64,000 bases of DNA from Nitrospinae bacterium bin107 (GTDB taxonomy: Bacteria > UBA8248), in contig MPNJ01000001.1 of NCBI GenBank assembly GCA_002238965.1, positions 124,001-188,000 on the forward strand. Reading direction: 5' to 3'. The translations under genes were made by a program, and so were the position numbers. Below, one piece after another: positions 17,161-24,685 of this stretch. Every line of letters begins with the position of its first letter. Position 1 is the first letter of the stretch. Under the pieces are notes generated by a model that saw nothing but the letters and a program-made list of their open reading frames with translations, did no database searches and was not told the DNA's origin.

Positions 17161-17541
17161 TTAAAACGGGTCGTCCGGCGGCGGCGCGTCGGGTGCGGCT
17201 TCGCCGGCGGCCACGCCTTTCAGGCTCCAGGTGGTGTCCTTGACGTAGATGGCCTCGACTTCTTCGATCATCTCCGCCGCGTGGACCTCGTTCGCCGGAA
17301 TGTGAATAACATCGCCAGGACCCAGTTCGTGCACCTCCCCGCCCATCGTGAACTTCTGCCTTCCGCGCATAATGTAGATGAACTGCTCGCAGGCGTGGTA
17401 ATGCGGCTTCGCCTCGGTGCCCGCCTCCCAGATACGGTGGCAGAAATACATCTTCTCCCCCTTGATGGTCTCCCCGTGGCCCGAGGAGAGACCGGGGTTC
17501 TGGCGCACGTCCTTCAAGTCTTCAAATCTGTAGATAGTCAT
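17161..17541 (-). CDS. Single-domain cupin protein
   Basis: This 126-residue protein is a single cupin barrel with metal ligands His47, His49, Glu52 (PHYHACEQ) and His87 (ANEVHAAE). Residues 112-126 form an acidic, proline-rich tail. An AGGAG site is six nucleotides before the ATG. Function is unknown beyond the fold; a metal-dependent enzyme or ligand sensor is plausible. It is convergent with the cupin at 16359-16775. Confidence 0.85.
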   Translation of the reverse strand: MTIYRFEDLKDVRQNPGLSSGHGETIKGEKMYFCHRIWEAGTEAKPHYHACEQFIYIMRGRQKFTMGGEVHELGPGDVIHIPANEVHAAEMIEEVEAIYVKDTTWSLKGVAAGEAAPDAPPPDDPF

Positions 17542-17566
17542 TTTATTCTCCTAGCTTGCTTAAACG

Positions 17567-17851
17567 CTATTTCCTGACTTTTCGGCTTGCTTCACGTGCT
17601 TTCTTGTATAAATCAACATCATCCAATTCGAGCGCCTCGATACCCTTCTTGGTGATTTCCCATTTATGCTCTTGTGTTCCTTCTTGTTTTTTGCTTTCCA
17701 AATACCCTGCATTTTTATAGTCAGTGCGTGTGATAAGCGCTTCCAATACATGCTTCTTTATTTCAGTTCCACTGAGAGGGCCTCTCTCCTTAAGCATGAC
17801 AAGCACCGCGTTCATGATCTTGGCATCCGTGATTCTGGTGTTCTTGGTCAT
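17567..17851 (-). CDS. Small predicted winged-helix DNA-binding protein
   Basis: This 94-residue protein is rich in Lys and Glu. Residues 10-80 look like a winged helix: helix NAVLVMLKERG, turn, helix SGTEIKKHVLEALITRTDYKN, then the wing HKWEITKKGIEAL. A similar layout occurs at the N-terminus of Mrr-type restriction proteins and in PadR-like regulators. It is clearly more AT-rich than its neighbours, which hints at recent acquisition. It stands alone between a cupin and a dehalogenase gene. Its function is not known. Confidence 0.6.
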   Translation of the reverse strand: MTKNTRITDAKIMNAVLVMLKERGPLSGTEIKKHVLEALITRTDYKNAGYLESKKQEGTQEHKWEITKKGIEALELDDVDLYKKAREASRKVRK

Positions 17852-17887
17852 TACCCAGATTCTCCTTTCTTAACGTGATGCGCTAAA

Positions 17888-18775
17888 TCACTTCCCCCTC
17901 ACCTTCTGGATAAACGCCGCCACGGCGCGGCCGATCTCATCAGGACAGTCCTCCTGCCCGTAGTGGCGCGTGGGTATCGTTGTCTCCTCCTGGTTCGGCC
18001 ACGTGCGGCAGAAGTCGCGCGCGGCCCCCGCCAGCGCGTGGCCGTACTCGCAGTTGATGAACAGTTTGGGGAGATTTTCGCTCGCGCGAAGAAAATCGCT
18101 GTAGCGCTTCACGATCTCGTAGTTGTCCTGAGGCTCGCCCTCGAAGGGAATCTCACACGCCCACTGGTGGGTCTGCCTTCTTTTCTGAGGATCCTGTGTG
18201 GGCTTTCTGTAGGCCTCCTTTTCCGCCTCGCTCAAATCGCGCACGATTCCGCGCTCGAACAGCATGGTCTCGACGAAAAAATTATCCTCCATGACCATCT
18301 GAAGCCCCGCCTCGCCGCGCAACGTCTTGAACTGCGCGACCCTGTCTTCGGGCATGTCGGTCCAAAGGCGCGGGCGCACCATGGACTCCATATAGGCAAG
18401 ACCGATGGCCTGTCCGGGGAAACGCGAGACGCGATTAAAGCCCAGCGCCGCGCCCCAGTCGTGGAGCACGAAGAACGCGTTTTCCGTTGCCCCCACCGCC
18501 TCGAACCAGGCATCCAGATAAGGGATGTGATCCCGGTAGCGGCAGCCGCCGCCAGGAATGTCGTCCGACGCCCCGCTGTTCATGAGGTCGGGCGCGAGAC
18601 ACCGCCCAAGGCTTTCGAGTTGGGGGATTACGTTCCGCCAGAGATAAGAAGTGGCCGGATTGCCGTGAAGGAGCACGATGGGATCGCCCTCCCCGGCCTC
18701 GATATACGCCATCTCCGCGTCCAAGACCTTAACGCGCTTTCTCTCATAGGGGTCGTCAGGTGATACGGGACTCAT
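17888..18775 (-). CDS. Haloalkane dehalogenase, LinB/DhaA-like (HLD-II type)
   Basis: This 295-residue alpha/beta hydrolase hydrolyses carbon-halogen bonds. The full HLD-II catalytic set is visible: nucleophile Asp106 and halide-binding Trp107 in VLHDWGAALGF, Asn39 in LLHGNPATSYLWRN, acid Glu130 in AYMESMVRP, and base His271 in TRHYGQEDCPDEIG. The C-terminal stretch DFCRTWPNQEETTI strongly resembles LinB. I chose the ATG at 18775, which has GGAG seven nucleotides upstream; a TTG at 18793 also opens the frame. No signal peptide is seen. It is a single gene with no other dehalogenation genes nearby, so the natural substrate is unknown. Confidence 0.88.
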   Translation of the reverse strand: MSPVSPDDPYERKRVKVLDAEMAYIEAGEGDPIVLLHGNPATSYLWRNVIPQLESLGRCLAPDLMNSGASDDIPGGGCRYRDHIPYLDAWFEAVGATENAFFVLHDWGAALGFNRVSRFPGQAIGLAYMESMVRPRLWTDMPEDRVAQFKTLRGEAGLQMVMEDNFFVETMLFERGIVRDLSEAEKEAYRKPTQDPQKRRQTHQWACEIPFEGEPQDNYEIVKRYSDFLRASENLPKLFINCEYGHALAGAARDFCRTWPNQEETTIPTRHYGQEDCPDEIGRAVAAFIQKVRGK

Positions 18776-18828
18776 GGAGACTCCAGAAATCAAGAATTAT
18801 GATTAGAGAGAGCGCAACACAATCTTCC

Positions 18829-19200
18829 TCAGTTGGGCGCGCCCTCTTCCTCGCGGGGTTCGATGAGTTCGAGCCGCGAATCGCCCTCCAGCATCCCCAC
18901 CCGGTAGAGGGTGTGCGCCAGAGACTGCGGAGATTTTAATACTTGCACTCGCCCGGAGGCGCTCAAAAGGAGGCGGGTGAGGTCCACCATCCGGGCGACG
19001 GCAACTCCGTCCAAAAGTTCCAAATCCTCCAAATCCAGGCTCGTGAGGTCTGTGCTTAATACCTGAGCTTCCATCGCCTCCAGGACGCGGGCCGCTCCCT
19101 CCGCATCGAGATCGCCAGCGAGCGTGTAGCGCTCGCCCGAGGCGGTTTTTCCGAGTTCGTAACTTTGATGCGAGAGTAGAATTTTTTCTTCGAAATTCAC
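18829..19200 (-). CDS. STAS-domain-like protein
   Basis: This 123-residue protein resembles a free-standing STAS domain (anti-sigma factor antagonist / MlaB type). It has an initial strand (ERYTLAGDLDAEGAARVLEAM), a central strand and loop (TSLDLEDLELLDGVAVARMVDL, where a Ser/Thr phosphosite would lie) and a final helix (SLAHTLYRVGML). The usual phosphorylatable Ser after the Asp is not obvious: the loop reads ELLDGVAV. No partner kinase or phosphatase gene is nearby. It lies 12 nt after the Gfo/Idh/MocA gene and is probably co-transcribed with it. Confidence 0.6.
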   Translation of the reverse strand: MNFEEKILLSHQSYELGKTASGERYTLAGDLDAEGAARVLEAMEAQVLSTDLTSLDLEDLELLDGVAVARMVDLTRLLLSASGRVQVLKSPQSLAHTLYRVGMLEGDSRLELIEPREEEGAPN

Positions 19201-19212
19201 CGCGAATGGGAC

Positions 19213-20301
19213 TTAATGGGAATGGACGCCCGTCAGCGGGAAATCGATGGGCCTGTTTTCCTTGGCGCTGTGCTCGATCGCGAGCGTCACCTCGAGCACC
19301 GTGCGGGCGTGCTCGGGAAGTGCCAGCGATACGCTCCGGCCCATCGTCACGCGCTCCAGGAACAGCCTCGTCTCATCGCGCATCGGCCCCCAGAAATCGC
19401 CCACCAGCCAGTCGCCCGCCATCATGGATTCCAGGAACACGACGTCGGACGACATGCCGTCCACGTAGGGCGAGGGTACACCCTTGTTCGTCGCCATGAC
19501 GGCGTTCTTGTGCGAATCGTCTATCGCGATGGCCCCCTCCGTGCCCATGACTTCCAGGTCAATGGAGGTGATGTTCGCCGGCCAGTTGTCGGGCAGAATC
19601 CAGGAACAGCCGAAGTTCACGGTGCCGCCGTCCTCGAAGGTGAGGATCGCCCAGGCCCAGTCGCCACAGCCCATCGGATGGTGCGGGAACACCTTGCTGC
19701 CCCCCTGGGCGTAGACGCGCTTGGGTTTTCTGCCCTCGAAATACCAGAGGCAGATGTCCACCATGTAGGTGAGCGTGTCGGTGACGGGGCCGGCATGGGC
19801 GGCGCGCTTGTATATCTCCGCCCCGTTGGTGATGACGTTATAGAGCGTGGCGCGCGCGGTCTGCAGATGCCCCAGGCGGCCGCGCTGGATCTGCTCCTTG
19901 GCGTTTAAGAAACGGCGCCTTTGCCGCTGGGTGTAGCCGATGAAAAGCTCGGTATTCGATTTCTCATACGCCGCGAGAATCCTGTCCGCATCATCAAGCG
20001 ACAAGGATATCGGCTTCTCGCACAGCACGGGTTTTCCGAGTTCCAGCGCCCGGCAGACGGCGTCTGCATGATCGAACTCAGGCGTCGAGACGATGACGGC
20101 GTCCACGTCGGGATGGGAGAGCACTTCTTCATTATCGCCCGCGTGGAAATCGGCCTGCGTCTCCTCGGCGATGAGCTTGGCGCGCGCGGGGTCTCTGTCC
20201 GAAAGCGCCAGGAATTTGACTTCGGGCGAACCCGACGCCAAGTGCGCGCGCAACCTCCCCATGCGCCCTGATCCTATGATGCCCAATCCGATCTGCTTCA
20301 C
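19213..20301 (-). CDS. Gfo/Idh/MocA family oxidoreductase
   Basis: This 362-residue NAD(P)-dependent dehydrogenase has the Rossmann motif GIIGSGRMGRLRAH and the catalytic-domain motif CEKPISLS. A C-terminal alpha/beta domain carries the substrate residues (for example, DICLWYFEGRKPKRVYA). Substrates in this family are usually sugars, inositols or their derivatives. The start is a GTG with AAGGA seven nucleotides upstream. A paralogue of similar length and layout is encoded at 21246-22337, with the shared segment MRDETRLFLERVT, suggesting an old duplication separated by the HEPN-MNT pair. Confidence 0.88.
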   Translation of the reverse strand: MKQIGLGIIGSGRMGRLRAHLASGSPEVKFLALSDRDPARAKLIAEETQADFHAGDNEEVLSHPDVDAVIVSTPEFDHADAVCRALELGKPVLCEKPISLSLDDADRILAAYEKSNTELFIGYTQRQRRRFLNAKEQIQRGRLGHLQTARATLYNVITNGAEIYKRAAHAGPVTDTLTYMVDICLWYFEGRKPKRVYAQGGSKVFPHHPMGCGDWAWAILTFEDGGTVNFGCSWILPDNWPANITSIDLEVMGTEGAIAIDDSHKNAVMATNKGVPSPYVDGMSSDVVFLESMMAGDWLVGDFWGPMRDETRLFLERVTMGRSVSLALPEHARTVLEVTLAIEHSAKENRPIDFPLTGVHSH

Positions 20302-20313
20302 TTTATTATCCTT

Positions 20314-20450
20314 CTAGATATACAGAACTGGTTTCACTTCGTCCGGCGGCGTCGCGTCTCGCGCCTTCTTCTGCCGCTCACGAAGCTGCGCGACGAGCCG
20401 CTTCATCTTATGCTCGAACGGCTCGCCTCCTGCCTGCGGTACCACTCGAC
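20314..20450 (-). pseudogene. Remnant of a type I restriction-modification methylase C-terminus
   Basis: A minus-strand frame from about 20450 to the TAG at 20314-20316 reads PQAGGEPFEHKMKRLVAQ followed by LRERQKKARD. This resembles the extreme C-terminus of HsdM-type N6-adenine methylases (EPFEEKMxRLTxxL is a common ending). It overlaps the end of the MNT gene in another frame, and nothing else of an hsdM gene is present. An ATG at 20406 overlaps the MNT stop (ATGA), so a 30-residue peptide could still be made. The assignment rests on motif memory only. Confidence 0.4.
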
Positions 20451-20732
20451 CCCTTGCTCCCGGATATGCCGACGCAGCACCGGGTTGTCTATCGAGTCGT
20501 AGAGAACCAGATCGACCACCTGCGCCATGGGAATTTCTTCGATGTCGGCGGCGAGGCGAGCCTGATCGGTCAGTGTGAGGCGGCTGCCGAACAGCGCGAT
20601 GTCCACGTCCGACGTCACGGTGTTGGTTCCCGTGGCCCTGGAGCCGAACAGAACGGCCCGCTCCACCTTGTCGTTGGCGGCGATGGCGGCGGTGATCGCC
20701 GCGCGATGCTTGTCCTTGAGAGCGCCCGTCAT
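20403..20732 (-). CDS. Minimal nucleotidyltransferase, MntA-type antitoxin
   Basis: This 109-residue protein is a minimal polymerase-beta-like nucleotidyltransferase. The GSx10DxD motif is exact: Gly30-Ser31 and Asp42/Asp44 in LFGSRATGTNTVTSDVDI. In characterised pairs, such proteins modify and neutralise a partner HEPN RNase. Its ATG overlaps the end of the HEPN gene by four nucleotides. The last 13 or so residues (RRQEASRSSIR region) fall where a methylase-like remnant begins in another frame, so the native C-terminus may have been altered. Confidence 0.85.
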   Translation of the reverse strand: MTGALKDKHRAAITAAIAANDKVERAVLFGSRATGTNTVTSDVDIALFGSRLTLTDQARLAADIEEIPMAQVVDLVLYDSIDNPVLRRHIREQGVEWYRRQEASRSSIR

Positions 20733-21145
20733 CGCCGCCGTCTCTCGTTCAGGGTTGCGCGAAGCCGCAACAAGGCCGGGTGATAGCTGTTCTTGATCAG
20801 GGCTTCCGCTTCGAGCGCAAACTCCTTGCGATAGGTATGGCTCAGCAGATTCCTCTTGTCCAAGGCGTCGAGCAGGGCCTCGCTGTCATCCTCTCCGAGA
20901 TACCCGGCCTCGAAACCCTTTCGGATAATCGAACGGGGCACCTTTTCGTCATAACCCTCGAAAAACAGCAAATCCTTAAGGGTGTTCCAGGCGAGCTCAA
21001 AACTGAACTCAAACGTCTGAACCAGACCGGCTCGCTCCAGATCGCTATACTCCGTAATGGCGCAAGCATCCGTCAGTTGCGAGAGAGCGTTTTCGAAGCT
21101 TTCCAGCCTCTGCATCCAGCGGGCTTCATCGAGATTACTCATCAT
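20729..21145 (-). CDS. HEPN-domain toxin / nucleotidyltransferase substrate-binding protein (HI0074 type)
   Basis: This 138-residue all-helical protein matches the HI0074 (nucleotidyltransferase substrate-binding) family. The HEPN RNase motif R-x4-H is present as Arg98 to His103 in KRNLLSHTYRK. This suggests an active RNase rather than a degenerate copy. It precedes and overlaps the MntA-type gene (ATGA), forming a two-gene HEPN-MNT toxin-antitoxin module. Such modules often act in phage defence or plasmid maintenance. Which role applies here cannot be told. Confidence 0.86.
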   Translation of the reverse strand: MMSNLDEARWMQRLESFENALSQLTDACAITEYSDLERAGLVQTFEFSFELAWNTLKDLLFFEGYDEKVPRSIIRKGFEAGYLGEDDSEALLDALDKRNLLSHTYRKEFALEAEALIKNSYHPALLRLRATLNERRRR

Positions 21146-21245
21146 CCGCCCTCCAGAATCCCCGCGCTTTCAAGATCCCGGCGATGAAGGCGCCTGGGCG
21201 GGAGATGGAGCCGCTCATCACCCCGATGTTCCCTGCTTCACCTTT

Positions 21246-22337
21246 TCATCCGGTAAACGGCAGTTCGATGACCTCGCCGCCCCGGCGGGCGCTCTCTTCC
21301 ATCGCAAGCGTGAGTTCCAGCACGGCGCGGCCCGTCTCCGCGTCGCAGAGCGGCACGTCCTTGCCGGTGGTCACGCGCTCCAGGAACAGCCTCGTCTCGT
21401 CCCGCATGGGCCCCACGAAATCGCCCACGGCCCAGTCCCCCGGCATGGCGGAGCCCAGGAAGGCGACCTCCACCGAGGAGTCAGGCGCATAGGGCGAGGG
21501 GACGCGCTCGTTGCCCACCATCATGACGTCCTTGTGGCCGTCGTCGATGCGGACCGCACCCTCGCTCCCGAAGATGTCCATGCTGATGGTCGCCACCGTG
21601 GCGGGCCAGTGCTCGGGCAGCGCCCAGTTCCCGCCCAGACACGCCGCCGCCCCGTCGTCGAAGGTGACGACCGCCCAGCCGTAATCCCCCATCTGGTCCG
21701 GATGATCGTGAAACACCTCGCTGCCCGCCTGCGCGTATACACGCACCGGCTTTCTGGGCTGGAAGAACCAGAGCGCCATGTCGGCCATGTAGGTGATCTC
21801 GTCCGTGAAGGGATTCGCGTGCGGGGCGCGCAGGTAGACCTGCCGCGCGGTGGGGCGCGTGTTGTAGATGGTCATGCGCGCGGTCATCACCTCGCCCAGG
21901 CGGCCTGCGTCGATGTGCTCCTTGATGGCCAGAAATTTTCGCCTGATCCGCTGCGTGTAGCCGATGTAGAGCTCGGCGCCGCCCTTGTCCTTGGACTCCA
22001 TGATCCTGTCCGCATCCGGCAGCGTGAGCGCGATGGGCTTTTCGACCAGTACGGGCTTTCCGGCTTCCAGCGCCATGCAGATGGCTTCGGTGTGCTCGCC
22101 CTCGGGCGTTGAGACGATGAGGGCATCCACCTGGGGGTGTTCGATGACCTCACGGTTATCCGAGGTATGAAAGGCCGCCTCGTTCTGCTGGGCCACGGCC
22201 TCGGCGCGCTGGGGGTCGATGTCCGATATGGCGAAAAAATTCACCACCGGCGAAGTCGCCGCCAGATGCGCGCGGAGCGAGCCGATCTTGCCCGCCCCGA
22301 TCAGACCGATACCGACCTCTTTCTTGTGAATCACCAT
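21246..22337 (-). CDS. Gfo/Idh/MocA family oxidoreductase
   Basis: This 363-residue paralogue of the protein at 19213-20301 has the Rossmann motif GIGLIGAGKIGSLRAHLA, VEKPIALT and the shared GPMRDETRLFLERVTTGKD segment. The ATG at 22337 is selected because AAGGAGAG lies directly upstream; an open frame extends about 190 nt further without homology. It is divergent from the zinc alcohol dehydrogenase at 22565, with 227 nt between them. The two may share a regulatory region and a sugar- or polyol-related pathway; that is inference. Confidence 0.88.
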   Translation of the reverse strand: MVIHKKEVGIGLIGAGKIGSLRAHLAATSPVVNFFAISDIDPQRAEAVAQQNEAAFHTSDNREVIEHPQVDALIVSTPEGEHTEAICMALEAGKPVLVEKPIALTLPDADRIMESKDKGGAELYIGYTQRIRRKFLAIKEHIDAGRLGEVMTARMTIYNTRPTARQVYLRAPHANPFTDEITYMADMALWFFQPRKPVRVYAQAGSEVFHDHPDQMGDYGWAVVTFDDGAAACLGGNWALPEHWPATVATISMDIFGSEGAVRIDDGHKDVMMVGNERVPSPYAPDSSVEVAFLGSAMPGDWAVGDFVGPMRDETRLFLERVTTGKDVPLCDAETGRAVLELTLAMEESARRGGEVIELPFTG

Positions 22338-22564
22338 ATGTGTCTCTCCTTCAGGGTCGGCGAATCCTACAATCCCGACCCGCGCTCTGCAAGGCGCGGA
22401 GGCCGGCTTCGAATAAAACCGGTGAGAAGACTTCGGCGACGGGATGAAAAACAGAAAGTGGGGAAAACCGCAGGAGGTACCCTCCTCTGGCGAAGCGCGG
22501 GATAAAACCTTATAGTGCGTCGCCAAATTGACGAAAACCCAAAATCACCACCGGAGGATTCCCC

Positions 22565-23614
22565 TTGAACGCGCAAAATTCACTCGCCGCCCTTCTTCAT
22601 GAGCCAGGCCGCCTGGAACTCGTGGAGCGTCCCGTTCCCGAACCCGGCCCCGGCGAGGTGCTCGTCGAAGTCGGCGCCTGCGCGATATGCGGCAGCGATT
22701 TCCACCTGATGGACGGACACGTGCGGCGCGCGAAATACCCCGTCGTGCCGGGCCATGAACTCATGGGCGTGGTGAGCGCGCTGGGTCCGGGCGTAGAAGG
22801 GGTGGAAGTCGGCGCGCGCGCCTGCATCGAGAACCACGTGCACTGCGGGGAATGCTATTTCTGCAAGATGGGCCGGGTGAATCTGTGCAACAACTCGCGC
22901 TCCATCGGCATGAACACCGACGGCGGCTACAGCCGCCATGTCGTGGCGCCCGCGAAGTCCGTGCTGCCCCTGCCGGATGATCTGGACGACGCTACTGCCT
23001 CGGTGATGCAGACGCTGGGGACGGGCTACCACGTGGTGATGAACCGCGCGCGGCTGGAAGCCGGCGAGACCGTGGCCATCATCGGGATGGGGCCTGTGGG
23101 CATGTGCGCGCTGGCCGCTGCGAAATACGTCGGCGCCCGCGTTATCGCCATCGATGCGGTGGCGGAAAGGCTGGAAGTCGCCCGGGAGATGGGGGCGGAT
23201 GAGACGATAGACGTGCGCGAACACGATTCGGTTTCCGCCGTGCAGGACCTGACCGGCGGACACGGGGCGGACGCCGTTTTGGAAGTGGTGGGCGGGGCGC
23301 AGAACAAGACGATGGCGCAGGCCTTCGAGATGGCGCGCAAGGGCGGGCGCATCGTCGTCGTGGGCGCGTTCTCGGTGGATGCGCCCATACCGCTCGAGCA
23401 TCTACAGCACCTGGAAAAAGAGATTATCGGATCGCGCGGACACCCCGACACCTTCGAGGTCTGCATCGACCTGGCCGCGCGCGGGGAGTTGAACATTAAA
23501 CCCATGATCACGCACCAGATACCGCTTTCCATGGTGCACCGGGGCATCGAAATGATGCGCGAGCGAAAAGACGGGGCCATCAAGGTGGTGCTTTTACCGA
23601 ATCAGGAAAGCTGA
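22565..23614 (+). CDS. Zinc-dependent alcohol/polyol dehydrogenase (MDR superfamily)
   Basis: This 349-residue medium-chain dehydrogenase binds catalytic zinc through Cys42 and His64-Glu65 (AICGSDFHL, VPGHELMG) and structural zinc through Cys94, Cys97, Cys100 and Cys108. The NAD motif is GMGPVGMCALAAAK. Threonine, sorbitol or butanediol dehydrogenase activity is possible. The start is TTG, supported by GGAGG eight nucleotides upstream; no ATG is suitably placed. It is followed 99 nt later by a hydroxyacid dehydrogenase gene on the same strand. Confidence 0.88.
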   Translation: MNAQNSLAALLHEPGRLELVERPVPEPGPGEVLVEVGACAICGSDFHLMDGHVRRAKYPVVPGHELMGVVSALGPGVEGVEVGARACIENHVHCGECYFCKMGRVNLCNNSRSIGMNTDGGYSRHVVAPAKSVLPLPDDLDDATASVMQTLGTGYHVVMNRARLEAGETVAIIGMGPVGMCALAAAKYVGARVIAIDAVAERLEVAREMGADETIDVREHDSVSAVQDLTGGHGADAVLEVVGGAQNKTMAQAFEMARKGGRIVVVGAFSVDAPIPLEHLQHLEKEIIGSRGHPDTFEVCIDLAARGELNIKPMITHQIPLSMVHRGIEMMRERKDGAIKVVLLPNQES

Positions 23615-23713
23615 ATTTCATACTTACCGGCAACCTTCGGGTCCCGACGAAGTTTCCCCTATGAAAAAACCACCCACGCATCACCATGAAAGCATCGACG
23701 CAGGGAGAAAAGT

Positions 23714-24619
23714 GTGAACACGCAAAGAGAAGAAACTATCGGCTTCATCGGCCTGGGCCTCATGGGCCGGGCGTTTTCCAGGAACCTGATCGAGGACGGC
23801 TACCGCCTCGTGGGGGCGGACCCGGTTCCGGCGGCGCAGGATGAATTCAAGACGCTGGGAGGCTCCGTGCTCGCCTCTCCCAACGAGGTGGCCGAGTCGG
23901 CCGATTTCGTATTCATCTCGGTGCCGAACTCGAAGATATCGCTCGAATGCGCCCGGGGCGAGGCAGGCTATCTCACGGCCGATCCCGACAAGAAACCAAA
24001 GGCCGTGGTCGACACCACCACGGCGGACCCCGAGGACACGCGCGAGATGGCGCGGCTGTGCGCAGAGCGCGGCTTCGACTTCATGGAGGCGTGCGTGAGC
24101 GGCAACAGCGAGAACGTGAAGAACCGCTCGGGCCTCTTTCTCGTGGGCGGCGAGGAGCGGACGCACGCGCTCGTGAAGGACATGCTCGGCCGCCTGCTAT
24201 CGGACCAGATCCATTGCGGGGCCGCGGGCGACGGCGCGACGATGAAGGTGCTCATCAACTACCTCACCTGCCTGCAGCGGTGCGCCATCGCCGAGACCCT
24301 GCGCATGGGCCTGAGAGCGGGCGTCAAGGGAGAACTGCTCTTAGACGCCTTCATGCGGAGCGCCGCTGACAGCAGGCAGCTCAGGAACCGAGGCCCCCGG
24401 ATGGTGAGCGGAGACTTTTCGAACCCCGTGAGCACGCTCGACGTGCTGACCAAGGACATCAAGCTCGGCCTCGCCCTGGGCCAAAGCGTGGACGCCAACA
24501 TGCCGCTCGGCGACCTCTGCCTGCCCTTTTACACCTATGGACAGGAACTGGGATTCGGCTCCCTCGACAGCGCGGCGGTGTATAAGGTGTTCGAGGCGCG
24601 GGAGGAAAGCGGCGGGTAA
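23714..24619 (+). CDS. 3-hydroxyisobutyrate dehydrogenase family (beta-hydroxyacid dehydrogenase)
   Basis: This 301-residue NAD(P)-dependent enzyme carries the N-terminal motif GFIGLGLMGRAFSRNLIEDGY, the substrate-binding motif ACVSGNSENVKNRSG and the catalytic Lys in GDGATMKVLINY. The family acts on 3-hydroxyisobutyrate, tartronate semialdehyde, glyoxylate and similar compounds. The start is GTG with a GGGAG site upstream. It ends 66 nt before the convergent TRAP permease gene, across a spacer holding a GTAGGGGC-type repeat. Confidence 0.86.
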   Translation: MNTQREETIGFIGLGLMGRAFSRNLIEDGYRLVGADPVPAAQDEFKTLGGSVLASPNEVAESADFVFISVPNSKISLECARGEAGYLTADPDKKPKAVVDTTTADPEDTREMARLCAERGFDFMEACVSGNSENVKNRSGLFLVGGEERTHALVKDMLGRLLSDQIHCGAAGDGATMKVLINYLTCLQRCAIAETLRMGLRAGVKGELLLDAFMRSAADSRQLRNRGPRMVSGDFSNPVSTLDVLTKDIKLGLALGQSVDANMPLGDLCLPFYTYGQELGFGSLDSAAVYKVFEAREESGG

Positions 24620-24685
24620 GGATGAGTTGTTGTAGGGGCGGCTCCACGATAACCGACGCCGGAGAAGGCTGAGGAAAACTGGCCC

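Noticed and set aside
17567-17851. Reading the small winged-helix protein as an Mrr restriction enzyme fragment
   Set aside because: Only the N-terminal DNA-binding layout is similar. No nuclease domain or remnant follows.
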